Positions 8,063-17,411 of a stretch of DNA of 64,000 bases are shown one piece after another. The position numbers and the translations under genes are program-made. The notes under the pieces were generated by a model. The model worked only from the letters and a program-made list of their open reading frames with translations. It was not told the origin of the DNA and ran no database searches. Source of the DNA: Lacisediminimonas profundi (GTDB lineage Bacteria > Pseudomonadota > Gammaproteobacteria > Burkholderiales > Burkholderiaceae_D); NCBI RefSeq assembly GCF_008831265.1, contig NZ_VTTH01000004.1:124001-188000 (forward strand), read 5' to 3'. Position 1 is the first letter of the stretch, and the number at the start of each line of letters is the position of its first letter.

Positions 8063-9232
8063 TCAGCGCTTGTTGCGGATCGGGATGGTCATCTCTTCCG
8101 GCTTGATCTCGCGCACCAGTTCAGGCACGCCCCACGGGAAAGCAGGATCGACCTTGATCTTGAAGTGATACATCGACTGCATGGCCTGGTGGTCTTCCTT
8201 GCGGAAGGTCATCTTGCCTTTTGGCGTGTCGAAGCTCATGCCTTCCATCGCCGCGATCAGCTTCTCGGTATTGGTGTTGCCAGCAGTCTTCTTGAGTGCT
8301 TCGACCAGCGCCATGCCTGCTGCCATGCCGCCCGCGGTAAAGAAGTCAGGCGGATTCTTGAAGCGCTTGTAGTGCTCGGTCACCAGCCAGTTGTTGGCGG
8401 GATTCTTCGGAATGGCGAAGTAGTAGTAGGCCGCGCCTTCCATGCCCGGGAAATTCTTGTATGCAGTCATGGCCGGCAAGATGTTGCCGCCGGTGGCGAT
8501 CTCGATGCCGTAACGCTTCGGATCGAGGTCGGCGATCTTGAACGGATTGCCGCCGGCCCAGATGATGAAAATGATCTTGCGGCCCGGCTTGCCTTTCAGC
8601 GAGTCGAACAGGCGTTGCGCGCCGGCGGTGAAGTCAGTGGTGTTGCCGGGCAGGTATTCTTCATGCACCAGCTTTGCCTTCTTCAGCGCTTCCTTGAAGG
8701 CTTTCACGCCGTCGCGGCCGAAGGCGGTGTCCTGCGCCATGGTGGCAATCGTCACGCCGGCCTTGTCGAGCGCCACCGCATTGGCGATCGCGTCCTGGGA
8801 AGAGTTGCGGCCGGTGCGGAAGATGTAGCGGTTCCATTTGTCGCCGGTGATTGCGTCTGCAACTGCGGGTTCGACCAGCAGGATCTTCTTGTATTCCTCC
8901 GCCACCGGCAGCATTGCCAGCGCCGCGCCGGAACTGGTCGGTCCTACCGCGATGTCCGCCTTGTCATCCGCGAAGGCTGCAGCCAGCTGTGCCTTGGCCA
9001 CGTCCGGCTTGCCTTGGTTGTCCTTCTCGATCACCACCAGCTTGTTGCCGTTGACCTGCATGGTGCCGCCGGTCGCGTACTCGAGTCCCAGCATCAGGCC
9101 GGTCTGGGTTTGCTTGGCATACGCTTCCAGCGCACCAGTCTTGTCGTAGACGTGGGCGATCTTGATGTCCTTGGCTTGGAGAGAGGCGGCGCAGCACAGC
9201 AAGGCGGCCGCGGCAAACAGGCGGTTTTTCAT
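8063..9232 (-). CDS. Periplasmic substrate-binding protein of a branched-chain-type ABC importer
   Basis: 389 residues. It begins with a cleavable signal peptide (MKNRLFAAAALLCCAASLQA, predicted cut before KDIK), followed by a type I periplasmic-binding fold: IAHVYDKTGALEAYAKQT at the start, GPTSSGAALAMLPVAEE near residue 115, and a DTAFGRDGVKAF segment in the second lobe. The ATG at 9232 has GGAAGA seven bases ahead; the upstream extension of the frame has no signal peptide. It is the first gene of the operon livG-livF-livH-livM-hydrolase. The ligand is not deducible: members bind leucine-type amino acids, urea, amides or aromatic acids. The FIIWAGGNPFKIADLDP segment differs from the well-known leucine receptors. 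Confidence 0.88.
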   Translation of the reverse strand: MKNRLFAAAALLCCAASLQAKDIKIAHVYDKTGALEAYAKQTQTGLMLGLEYATGGTMQVNGNKLVVIEKDNQGKPDVAKAQLAAAFADDKADIAVGPTSSGAALAMLPVAEEYKKILLVEPAVADAITGDKWNRYIFRTGRNSSQDAIANAVALDKAGVTIATMAQDTAFGRDGVKAFKEALKKAKLVHEEYLPGNTTDFTAGAQRLFDSLKGKPGRKIIFIIWAGGNPFKIADLDPKRYGIEIATGGNILPAMTAYKNFPGMEGAAYYYFAIPKNPANNWLVTEHYKRFKNPPDFFTAGGMAAGMALVEALKKTAGNTNTEKLIAAMEGMSFDTPKGKMTFRKEDHQAMQSMYHFKIKVDPAFPWGVPELVREIKPEEMTIPIRNKR

Positions 9233-9302
9233 TGGTCTCTTCCTTTTTATTGGGATGGCGTCGGGATTTCCCCTTGGCGAGATTACTCCAAAGCCTTGCA
9301 CT

Positions 9303-9325
9303 TTGGTATGTAGTAGAAATACCAA
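9303..9325. promoter_or_regulatory. Candidate operator palindrome between the ABC importer and ada-alkA
   Basis: TTGGTAT at 9303-9309 and ATACCAA at 9319-9325 form a perfect 7-bp inverted repeat with a 9-bp centre. It lies in the 175-bp divergent region, 70 bp upstream of the receptor start and 82 bp upstream of the alkA start. Size and position suit a dimeric repressor or activator. The regulator is not identifiable. Confidence 0.4.
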
Positions 9326-9407
9326 TTCGCGGGAGCCTTCGAGGCTCGGGCAACGATGTCCGAAAACGGCTAGACGGTGCCCGGGGGCGCAGCGTATAAC
9401 AAGCGGC

Positions 9408-10934
9408 ATGGACGACCACCCGCAGATGCCAGGCCGCGACAGTTGTTACCGCGCATTGTCGGCGCGCGATGCCCGTTTCGACGGTGTGTTCTTCACCGGC
9501 GTGAAATCGACGGGCATCTACTGCCGGCCGGTTTGCGCAGCCCGCACACCTCGCCTGCCGGGCTGCGAGTTTTTCAGTACCGCCGCAGCGGCGGAAAAGT
9601 CCGGGTTCCGTCCCTGTTTGCGCTGCCGGCCTGAGCTGGCGCCGTATCCGCTTGCGCAGAACCTCGCGCTGGCGGTGTGGCAGCGCATCGCCGGGGGCGC
9701 GTTGAATGAAGGCAGCCTGGAGCAATTGGCCGGGCAGGTCGGGCTGTCGTCACGCCAGCTGCGTCGGGTGGTGCTGCAGCACTTTGGCGTGACGCCGGTC
9801 GAACTGGCGCAGACCCAGAGGCTGCTGTTCGCCAAGAAGCTGCTGCAGGAAACGCAGCTGCCGATGGCTGACATCGCCTATGCCGCAGGATTTGGCAGCG
9901 TGCGCCGCTTCAATGCCCTGTTCTCCCAGCGCTACCGGGTGGCACCGGGCGCCTTGCGGCGCCACGCAGGCCGGGATGATGCGGACGATGACACCATCAC
10001 GCTCCGGCTGGCATACCGGCCACCATTGCCCTGGACCCGATTGCTGGCCTATCTGGCGCCACGGGCACTGCCGGGTGTGGAGTCGATCGAGTCCGGCGCT
10101 GGCGGCCCAGCCTGGTTGCGCTCGGTGCGCATCGGCGACGCCTGCGGCTGGATACGGGCGAGCCATGACGATGCCCGCTCGCAGCTGCGGCTGCAGCTAT
10201 CGCCCTCGCTGCTGCCGGTGATGCAATCGCTGATCAACCGGGTGCGGGAGTTGTTCGACCTGGATGCGAATCCCGCTCGCGTGGCGTCTCATCTGGTGCT
10301 GGATCCCTTGCTCGCGCCTATCGTGCAGGCGGCACCCGGCTTGCGTGTGCCGGGTGCGTTCGATTGTTTCGAGCTGGCGGTGCGAGCGGTGCTGGGCCAG
10401 CAGGTAAGCGTGCCGGGTGCGACCACGCTTGCCGGTCGCCTGGTCCAGCGTTTCGGCGATCCTGCTGCGACGCCTTGCCCAGGCATTTCCCATCACTTTC
10501 CTCGCCCGCAAGTGCTGGCCGCGCTGCCGGCCGACGCGATCGCTGCGATCGGATTGCCCGGACAGCGCGCCGCCACCCTGGTCGAACTGGCGCGCTTCAG
10601 TCTCGAGGGCGGACTCGAACCGAGGCCTGGAACCGCCCTGCCGGAGCTGGTCCGCAGCCTGAGGACCGTGGCCGGCATTGGAGAATGGACAGCGCAGTAC
10701 ATTGCGCTACGCGGGCTGCGCCAGCCCGATGCGTTTCCGGCCGGCGATCTCGGCTTGCAGAAGGCGCTGGCCAGGCGCATCAGTGAAGTCCAGGGAACTA
10801 CCGGGCCGGCACGGCTGGACGAGAGGGCGCTGCTGCAATGTGCGGCCGGGTGGTCGCCGTGGCGCGGCTATGCGGCGATCGCGCTCTGGCAGTGGAAATC
10901 GGAGACGGAGATGGAAAAGGAGAAGTCCACATGA
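9408..10934 (+). CDS. alkA: Ada-type regulatory domain fused to 3-methyladenine DNA glycosylase II (AlkA)
   Basis: 508 residues in three parts. Residues 10-80 are an Ada zinc/methyl-acceptor domain with Cys39, Cys43, Cys70 and Cys73 (CRPVC and CLRC). Residues 85-190 are an AraC-type DNA-binding domain (LSSRQLRRVVLQHFG, then GFGSVRRFNALF). The rest is an AlkA domain with a helix-hairpin-helix (TVAGIGEWTAQYIALRG) and the catalytic Asp at about 447 in FPAGDLGLQ. Known members sense methylphosphotriesters on DNA, activate the regulon and remove alkylated bases. The frame is open further upstream, but the ATG at 9408 gives the expected start. The stop overlaps ogt by 4 nt. Confidence 0.92.
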   Translation: MDDHPQMPGRDSCYRALSARDARFDGVFFTGVKSTGIYCRPVCAARTPRLPGCEFFSTAAAAEKSGFRPCLRCRPELAPYPLAQNLALAVWQRIAGGALNEGSLEQLAGQVGLSSRQLRRVVLQHFGVTPVELAQTQRLLFAKKLLQETQLPMADIAYAAGFGSVRRFNALFSQRYRVAPGALRRHAGRDDADDDTITLRLAYRPPLPWTRLLAYLAPRALPGVESIESGAGGPAWLRSVRIGDACGWIRASHDDARSQLRLQLSPSLLPVMQSLINRVRELFDLDANPARVASHLVLDPLLAPIVQAAPGLRVPGAFDCFELAVRAVLGQQVSVPGATTLAGRLVQRFGDPAATPCPGISHHFPRPQVLAALPADAIAAIGLPGQRAATLVELARFSLEGGLEPRPGTALPELVRSLRTVAGIGEWTAQYIALRGLRQPDAFPAGDLGLQKALARRISEVQGTTGPARLDERALLQCAAGWSPWRGYAAIALWQWKSETEMEKEKST

Positions 10935-11404
10935 ACGCATGGATGAGGCATGACAGCCCCTTGGGCGACTTGCTGGTGGTAGCGAGCGAACGGGGAATCT
11001 GTGGCCTGTATTTCGAGCAGCATAAATATTTCACGGGCGTGCAGGGCAAGGAAAATCCGGAATATCCGCTACTGAGATCCGCAGCAGTGCAACTGGACGA
11101 GTATTTCGGACGTGCGCGTACACGGTTCGAGCTGCCGCTGGATCTTCGTGGAACGCCGTTCCAGTTGCAGGTGTGGGAGGGTTTGCAGCAGATTCCCTTC
11201 GGTGCCGTCAGCACCTATGGGGAGCAGGCGCGGCAGGCGGGACGAAGCCGCGCGGTGCGGGCGGTCGGGGCGGCCATCGGACGCAACCCGGTCTGCATCA
11301 TCGTGCCCTGTCACCGGGTGCTGAGCGCTACCGGTGCATTGGCCGGTTATGCCGGCGGCCTCGAGCGCAAGCGTTATCTGCTTGCGCTCGAGCAGCGGGC
11401 GTAG
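10931..11404 (+). CDS. ogt: Methylated-DNA--protein-cysteine methyltransferase
   Basis: 157 residues. The catalytic motif IVPCHRV carries the acceptor Cys127, and the C-terminal GALAGYAGGLERKRYLLALE is typical of the family. It removes methyl groups from O6-methylguanine in a single-use reaction. The N-terminal domain is present (SPLGDLLVVASERGICGLYF), while the Ada zinc domain is in the preceding gene. Start codon and alkA stop share ATGA, so the two repair proteins are very likely co-translated and jointly induced. Confidence 0.94.
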   Translation: MNAWMRHDSPLGDLLVVASERGICGLYFEQHKYFTGVQGKENPEYPLLRSAAVQLDEYFGRARTRFELPLDLRGTPFQLQVWEGLQQIPFGAVSTYGEQARQAGRSRAVRAVGAAIGRNPVCIIVPCHRVLSATGALAGYAGGLERKRYLLALEQRA

Positions 11405-11417
11405 GTCGGATCCAGCG

Positions 11418-14093
11418 TCAGGCGGCTTTTTTCGCGACGGCCTTGCGTGGGGCCGCGGTCTTCTTGGCTGCGGCTTTCTTTGCCGGCGCTTTCTTCGCTA
11501 CGGTTTTCTTCGCCGCTGCCTTGCGTGCCGGTGCTGTGACGCTTGACGCATCCCCGGTCTCCGCTTCTTCCGTCGCCGCTGCTTTTGCCTTCTTCGCGGC
11601 AGCGCCCGGCTTGGCCTTGCGTTCTTCGAATTCGAAGCTCACCTTGCCATCCGTGCCGCGTACCAGGAAGGCCTTGAACGGCCGGCGCGTGCGCTGCGAG
11701 ACGAAGCCCGGCAGCAGGTCGGTCTTGCCGTCGTTGAGCAGCTTGACCATTTGCTCCGGCAGGATTTCCTGCTGCAGGATGATACGGCCGCTGCGGAAGT
11801 CGCAGCCTTTCGGCCTCAGCACCGAGCGTTCGCAGACATAGGACAGGCCCATCTCGTAGACGCCGCTGCCGCATTTCGGGCAGGGGCCGAGCACGGTCTG
11901 GCCGGTGAAGTCGACTGGCTCGCCGCCCTCGCCTTCGGCGTCGTTCTGGCCAAAGTCGAATTCCAGCTTGAAGTTGTTCAGGTCTTCGTCACGCACGATG
12001 CGCAGTATCGCGGCGAACGGCCGGCCCATCTTCGAACGGAAACCCTGCAGCGGGCCGATGGTGCGGTTCTTCAGCAGTTCTTCCACTTCCGCCACTTCAA
12101 ACTGACGGCTGCCTGGAGTCTTGCTCATCGAGAAAGTGCAGTTGGTGCAGGCGAAGCGGCGGTAATTCTCTTTCACCACGCCGCTGCAGTTCGGGCACGG
12201 CGTCTGCAAGGTCGCGTAGTCGCCAGGTATGGTGTCGTTGTCGTATTCCTTGGCACGCTTGACGATCACCTGCGTCATCTGCGCGATCTCGCGCATGAAT
12301 TCGTCGCGGCTGATCTGGCCACGCTCCATCTGCGACAGCTTGTATTCCCACTCGCCGGTCAGTTCCGGCGCGGTCAGTTCGGACACGCCGAGTCCGCGCA
12401 GCAAGGTCATCAGCTGGAATGCCTTGGCGGTCGGCATCAGCTCGCGGCCTTCGCGCAGCAGATATTTCTCGGACAGCAGTCCTTCAATGATGGCGGCGCG
12501 GGTGGCAGGCGTGCCCAGCCCCTTGCCCGCCATTGCATCGCGCAGGTCTTCGTCCTCGAACAGCTTGCCGGCGCCTTCCATGGCGGACAGCAGCGTCGCT
12601 TCCGTATAGCGTGCCGGCGGCTTGGTGACCAGGCCGTTCGCGTTCACGCTTTCGGTTCGCACCTTCTCTGCAGGGGCGACCGGCACCAGCATGCCGCTGG
12701 TTTCGCCGTCTTCGTTCGAGGCCATGGCCTCGCGGCCGTACACTGCCATCCAGCCGGCATTGGTCATGACCTTGCCTTCGGTCTTGAAGCGATGCCCTGA
12801 AACCTCGGTGTAGCGGGTGGTGACCTGGAACTCGGCGGAGGGGAAGAAGATCGCCATGAATCGGCGCACCACCAGGTCGTACAACTTCTGCTCCGGCTCG
12901 GACAGGTTCTTCGGGGCCTGCGTGGTCGGAATGATGGCGAAGTGATCGCTGATCTTGCTGTTGTCGAAGATGCGCTTGTTCGGCTTGACCCAGTTCTTGT
13001 TGAGGATCTGCGAAGCGAAGGGCTGGTAGTTATTGCTTTCCGACAGCACGCTGAGAGTCTCTTTCACCGAACCGAGATAGTCTTCCGGCAAGTGCCGCGA
13101 ATCGGTACGTGGATAGGTCAGCACCTTGTGCCTCTCATACAGCGACTGTGCCAGCCCCAGCGTGTTCTTGGCCGAGAAGCCGAAGCGGGCATTTGCCTCG
13201 CGCTGCAGGCTGGTCAGGTCGAACAGCGGCGGCGCCGCGGACGTGGTTGGCTTTGATTCCTCGGTGACGGCTCCCGTCTTGCCGCGGCAGGCGGCAACGA
13301 TGGACTCGGCGGCAGCCTTGCTCCACAGGCGCTCGGCGCGCTTCTCCGGATCGGTCTCGTCTTTCTTGTATTGGGGGTCGAGCCAGCGCCCTTCGTAAAT
13401 GCCGGCTGCGCAGATGAATTCGGCACGCACTTCCCAATAGTCGCGCGAGACGAACTGCTTGATCTTTTCTTCGCGCTCGACAACGATCGACAGCGTCGGC
13501 GTCTGCACCCGGCCGACCGTGGTCAGGTAGAAGCCGCCTTCCTTCGAGTTGAAGGCGGTCATTGCACGGGTGCCATTGATGCCGATCAGCCAGTCTGCTT
13601 CGCTGCGGCAACGCGCCGCGTCCGCCAGGGGCATCATCTCTTCGTCGGCGCGCAAATGCTTGAACGCTTCGCGGATCGAGCCCTGTGTCATGGACTGAAG
13701 CCACAGTCGCTTGATCGGCTGCTTTGCCTTGGCGTATTGCGCGATCAGGCGGAAGATCAGTTCGCCTTCGCGCCCGGCGTCGCAGGCATTGATCAGCATG
13801 CTCACGTCCTTGCGCTTGATCAGCCGGTTCAGCACCTTCAGGCGCGATTCGGTCTTGGCGATCGGATTCAGGTCGAAATGCGGCGGAATCACCGGCAAAT
13901 GGGCGAACGACCATTTGCCGCGTTTCACATCGTATTCTTCGGGGACGGCGATCTCGACCAGATGGCCGACGGCCGACGACAGCACATATTCGTCGGATTC
14001 GAAGTACTCATCATGCTTGGTGAAGCCGCCAATAGCCTTCGCGATATCGTTCGCGACCGAAGGCTTCTCGGCGATGATGAGGGTTTTGGTCAT
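11418..14093 (-). CDS. topB: DNA topoisomerase III
   Basis: 891 residues. The Toprim start is LIIAEKPSVANDIAKAI, the acidic metal motif DAGREGE is near residue 101, and the active-site Tyr near 328 lies in LTYPRTDSRHLP. Two Cys-rich modules follow (CPNCSG...CTNC near 630 and CPKCG near 737). The last 50 residues are a Lys/Ala-rich tail of AKK repeats resembling a histone H1 tail. The enzyme is a type IA topoisomerase that decatenates DNA and resolves recombination intermediates. The frame extends upstream, but the ATG at 14093 starts the conserved fold. It lies next to smg and dprA and converges on ogt with only 13 nt between stops. Confidence 0.95.
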   Translation of the reverse strand: MTKTLIIAEKPSVANDIAKAIGGFTKHDEYFESDEYVLSSAVGHLVEIAVPEEYDVKRGKWSFAHLPVIPPHFDLNPIAKTESRLKVLNRLIKRKDVSMLINACDAGREGELIFRLIAQYAKAKQPIKRLWLQSMTQGSIREAFKHLRADEEMMPLADAARCRSEADWLIGINGTRAMTAFNSKEGGFYLTTVGRVQTPTLSIVVEREEKIKQFVSRDYWEVRAEFICAAGIYEGRWLDPQYKKDETDPEKRAERLWSKAAAESIVAACRGKTGAVTEESKPTTSAAPPLFDLTSLQREANARFGFSAKNTLGLAQSLYERHKVLTYPRTDSRHLPEDYLGSVKETLSVLSESNNYQPFASQILNKNWVKPNKRIFDNSKISDHFAIIPTTQAPKNLSEPEQKLYDLVVRRFMAIFFPSAEFQVTTRYTEVSGHRFKTEGKVMTNAGWMAVYGREAMASNEDGETSGMLVPVAPAEKVRTESVNANGLVTKPPARYTEATLLSAMEGAGKLFEDEDLRDAMAGKGLGTPATRAAIIEGLLSEKYLLREGRELMPTAKAFQLMTLLRGLGVSELTAPELTGEWEYKLSQMERGQISRDEFMREIAQMTQVIVKRAKEYDNDTIPGDYATLQTPCPNCSGVVKENYRRFACTNCTFSMSKTPGSRQFEVAEVEELLKNRTIGPLQGFRSKMGRPFAAILRIVRDEDLNNFKLEFDFGQNDAEGEGGEPVDFTGQTVLGPCPKCGSGVYEMGLSYVCERSVLRPKGCDFRSGRIILQQEILPEQMVKLLNDGKTDLLPGFVSQRTRRPFKAFLVRGTDGKVSFEFEERKAKPGAAAKKAKAAATEEAETGDASSVTAPARKAAAKKTVAKKAPAKKAAAKKTAAPRKAVAKKAA

Positions 14094-14365
14094 GTTCAGG
14101 TCTCGGTTGCCGCGGGACGCGGCGGGAGTGTGTGAGTGTATATGCCGCAGCGAAATGCCGCGGTTTATCAGGGGAAACGTCAAGAACCTGCGCGGGCAGA
14201 TCGCCGTCGGGCGACGGAATTGCGGCCAATGATAAGCGCGATATCGCGCCGGCTGCAAGTTTGCTTATATTGGTTGCCTGCAGAAATTCCCGGCACGACA
14301 GGATTTTTCCGGGCTGCGGTCGCAGCCGGATGGCGGAATTTTTCAGTGTGCAGGGACGGGCGCGG

Positions 14366-14836
14366 TCAGTGCAGTTGGCGGGGGCTGCTGTCGTCGTCGT
14401 CGGCAAACAGTTCGTCGAAAATCAGGCCGTCGGGCTCCTTGCCCTGGCTCCATAGAACCATCAGCACGATCACTTTCAGCTTGTCCAGCGAGATCTGGGC
14501 TTCGCTCGCGGCCAGCGCGCGCTCGACCACGATTTCACGCTGCACGGAATTGATCAGCTTGGCCGACTCAAGGAACTGGATGAACCCGATGGCGGCCGAG
14601 CCGAGCGCATCGACTTCACGGTCAACGTAAATGCGGAAGCCGAACGACTCGTGTTCGCTGGGGCGTCCCGACAGCGCGTTGGTCGTTTCGGTAAGATCGG
14701 TCAGCCAGCCCAGAGCCCTGGAGATCTCGTCCTGCTCGAAACCGACGGCCGACAATTTCTTGATCAGCGCATCGGCCTCGGGACAGGCATCCGGCCGGTA
14801 GTACGTTTCGTAGAGGTAGACGAGGACATCAAACAT
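14366..14836 (-). CDS. smg: Smg family protein (DUF494)
   Basis: 156 residues, close to the family norm. It begins [13 protein letters not shown], with ALGWLTDL near residue 43 and the C-terminal [20 protein letters not shown], all typical of Smg/DUF494. The molecular function is not established; the gene sits beside dprA in many proteobacteria, as here. The ATG at 14836 is preferred over a longer open frame because the conserved N terminus begins there. Confidence 0.9.
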   Translation of the reverse strand: MFDVLVYLYETYYRPDACPEADALIKKLSAVGFEQDEISRALGWLTDLTETTNALSGRPSEHESFGFRIYVDREVDALGSAAIGFIQFLESAKLINSVQREIVVERALAASEAQISLDKLKVIVLMVLWSQGKEPDGLIFDELFADDDDSSPRQLH

Positions 14837-15026
14837 GGAGCCTACTGTAACGGTTCGTCGATGTCGGCACAAGCGAAGAAAAGGCAAAACCAGCGAGAAA
14901 AGTGACGAAATCAGGACTATTTCGGGCGATTATGGTCAATCCGTTCTCGTTTTCGTGTACGGCTGATCAATCCTGCGGCGCGCTTGCTTCGCTTTCGTCA
15001 ACTCTGCTGCCTGATCGGATTTTCGG

Positions 15027-16166
15027 CTACCCGAGGCGCTGGTAGCGAGCTCCCGGCAGTGCCTCGACCGCACCCTGCATTTCCAGCGCGAGCAGATGCG
15101 CGGCCACGGTGGCGGCGTCGAGACTGGCCCGTTCTGCCAGTGTGTTGATTTCCACCGGGTCGTGGCCCATGACATCGAGCAGCTGTTGCAGGTCCGGCGC
15201 AAGCGGCACCGATCGGGTGGCATTCCGCGCAACTGGCGTAGCCGGTTTGCGCGCTGCCGGCCATCCCAGCGAGGGGCCCAGTTCTTCCAGAAGATCCTCG
15301 GCCGATTCGACCAGCTTGGCACCTTGCTTGATCAGCTGGTGGCAGCCTTTCGCCAGCGGTGAATGGATGGAGCCGGGAACGGCAAACACGTCGCGACCCT
15401 GGTCGGCCGCCAGCTTTGCCGTGATCAGCGATCCTGAGTGTGCTGCCGCTTCCACCACCAGCACCGCACGGGAAAGCCCGCTGATGATGCGGTTGCGGCG
15501 CGGGAAGTTGGCTGGTATCGCCGGCGTCGCCAGCGGGTACTCGGACAGGATCAGTCCTTTTGCTGCAATCCGGTGGGCAAGCGCCCGGTTGCGGGCGGGA
15601 TAGACGATATCGGCGCCAGTCCCGATCACGGCGATGGTCGAGCCGGCACCGTCCCCCGTGGCAGCGAGTGCGCCCAGGTGTGCTGCGGTATCGATGCCGT
15701 GCGCCAGTCCCGACACGACGGTCACGCCGGATTCGCTCAGCACCTGGGCGAAATTCAATGCGTCTTCGGTACCTTGCACTGTTGCGTTGCGGCTGCCGAC
15801 TACCGCCACGGCGGTCCGGGCGAGCAGGGAGAGGTCGCCTTTTGCATACAGCAGCACGGGCGGGTCGGCGGTGTCGAGCAGGGCACTGGGGTAAGCCGGG
15901 TCGGCCAGCGTGAGGATGTGGTTTCCGGCTTGCCCGGCCCACTCGACGGCAAGTTCGATCGCGGCCTTGAGTTCGTCAGTGATCGGCGCCAGCAGCGAAC
16001 GGGCGGACCGTTCCGGCACTACCCGGGACAGGGATGAATAGCTGGACGAAAGTATATTTTCCGGCAGCCCGAAATGCGCAAGGAGCTGGCGCGCGGTGAT
16101 CGCGCCTATCCCCTCGGCATGCAGCAGCCGCAACCAGTGTGAGAGTTCTTCTGCGCCCGGCGACAA
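15027..16166 (-). CDS. dprA: DNA processing protein DprA (Smf)
   Basis: 379 residues. The Rossmann-like core has VVGSRNATVQGTEDALNFA near residue 128 and SGLAHGIDTAAHLGAL, the DprA signature, then EYPLATPAIPANFPRRNRII. A C-terminal winged-helix domain covers about 310-370. DprA binds incoming single-stranded DNA and loads RecA during natural transformation. No ATG fits: the best start is a TTG at 16166, 12 nt after the upstream gene's stop, giving the usual ELSHWLRLLHAEGIG opening. Confidence 0.9.
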   Translation of the reverse strand: MSPGAEELSHWLRLLHAEGIGAITARQLLAHFGLPENILSSSYSSLSRVVPERSARSLLAPITDELKAAIELAVEWAGQAGNHILTLADPAYPSALLDTADPPVLLYAKGDLSLLARTAVAVVGSRNATVQGTEDALNFAQVLSESGVTVVSGLAHGIDTAAHLGALAATGDGAGSTIAVIGTGADIVYPARNRALAHRIAAKGLILSEYPLATPAIPANFPRRNRIISGLSRAVLVVEAAAHSGSLITAKLAADQGRDVFAVPGSIHSPLAKGCHQLIKQGAKLVESAEDLLEELGPSLGWPAARKPATPVARNATRSVPLAPDLQQLLDVMGHDPVEINTLAERASLDAATVAAHLLALEMQGAVEALPGARYQRLG

Positions 16167-16178
16167 TGCTGGCTCGGC

Positions 16179-17288
16179 TTATTCTGGCGAACGGACCAGG
16201 TCGTTGATGCGCACGGCATCGGTCACCTGCATCACCAGGCCATAAGACAGCTTTTCAAAGACGCGGAACACGAACAGCGTGCCGTAGTTGGAATCAGGCA
16301 GCTTGACCGGCAACTGCTCTGCTCCCGCCTGCGGATCCTTGATCATGCGGCCCAACCGGTACAGGTGCAGGACCGTGCCCGGATCGATCCCGTCCTGCTT
16401 GCCGCGGTTGATCACCACCACGTTATTGCGTCCTGCCTGGGTGAGTCCGCCGTACACGGATACGATGCGGGCGTCGACCGCGGCGGCCGGCGCATGTGGC
16501 GCATAGTTCATGGCAATTCGTTGCGGAACCGGTAACAGGCGGGCGCCGGCACTGATTTCCTCGCGCGAGGAGGTGACAACGAAGCGGTGCGCTTCATTTT
16601 CGGCGCGGGCCTGGCGATCCAGCTTGACCACGCCGAGATAGGCCGATTCATAGCCGAGTATGGCGTTGGTGACCGGGTCTTTAAGCGGACGCGCAGGACG
16701 GAAGGCCTGGAAGTTGTTCTCGCCTTTCAGGTCGCCCCGGACGAATAGTTTGTCGCCAAGTCCTGCATTGATACGCCCTTCCTCGGTCGCCAGCACATGC
16801 GGGGCATTATCGAAATCGCCCGGCTCGACGATCAGCGGTTGCGTCAGGAAAGGTTCGATCGCGCCGGAAGGAATGGTGGCGATCGCTTCCCGGCCGAGGG
16901 CTTCAATGCGGGTCTGCGGCGACAGTTTGATTTCCGGCAGCGCACCGGCGGCACTGCCGGATTCGCCAATACGCAGGCGTCCGGCAGCACGGTCGAACAC
17001 CACCACCTGTCCCGGATAGATCCAGTGGGGATCGCGGATCTGTTCACGATTCATGCCCCAGACCTGCGGCCAGCACCACGCATTGGCGAGGAAACGGCTG
17101 GATATGTCCCACAGCGTATCGCCCTTCACTACCCGGTGTTGGCTTGGCGCATCTGTGCGAAAAGCGCATTGCGTGGACTGCGTGGAAGACGATGCCGCCC
17201 TGTCCGCGGCGCTGGCCGGGATAGCGCAAAGGCCGGCGGCAAGCGTCAGCGCAGGAATGGCACGAAGGGCTGTGCTAAACTTTTTCAT
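16179..17288 (-). CDS. Secreted LysM-domain protein
   Basis: 369 residues. A signal peptide (residues 1-27, ending AIPASAAD) is followed by one LysM module near residues 52-100 (HRVVKGDTLWDISSRFL, then IYPGQVVVF). LysM modules bind peptidoglycan. The remaining 260 residues are a conserved unknown region, containing PRSRE-like basic turns and IAMNYAPHAP. It is directly upstream of dprA (12-nt gap), the usual partner of this gene in Burkholderiales, and divergent from def across 123 bp. The ATG at 17288 directly precedes the signal peptide. Confidence 0.85.
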   Translation of the reverse strand: MKKFSTALRAIPALTLAAGLCAIPASAADRAASSSTQSTQCAFRTDAPSQHRVVKGDTLWDISSRFLANAWCWPQVWGMNREQIRDPHWIYPGQVVVFDRAAGRLRIGESGSAAGALPEIKLSPQTRIEALGREAIATIPSGAIEPFLTQPLIVEPGDFDNAPHVLATEEGRINAGLGDKLFVRGDLKGENNFQAFRPARPLKDPVTNAILGYESAYLGVVKLDRQARAENEAHRFVVTSSREEISAGARLLPVPQRIAMNYAPHAPAAAVDARIVSVYGGLTQAGRNNVVVINRGKQDGIDPGTVLHLYRLGRMIKDPQAGAEQLPVKLPDSNYGTLFVFRVFEKLSYGLVMQVTDAVRINDLVRSPE

Positions 17289-17411
17289 TAGTGGTCCGGT
17301 GGCTGGCACAGCAAAATTTCTTGCCAAAGTGAATCAAATTCTGCCGATAAACTCTTGAAGTCGCAAGACAAACCACCATTTGAAGCACTATCCCTGTTGC
17401 GCAAAAGTCGT

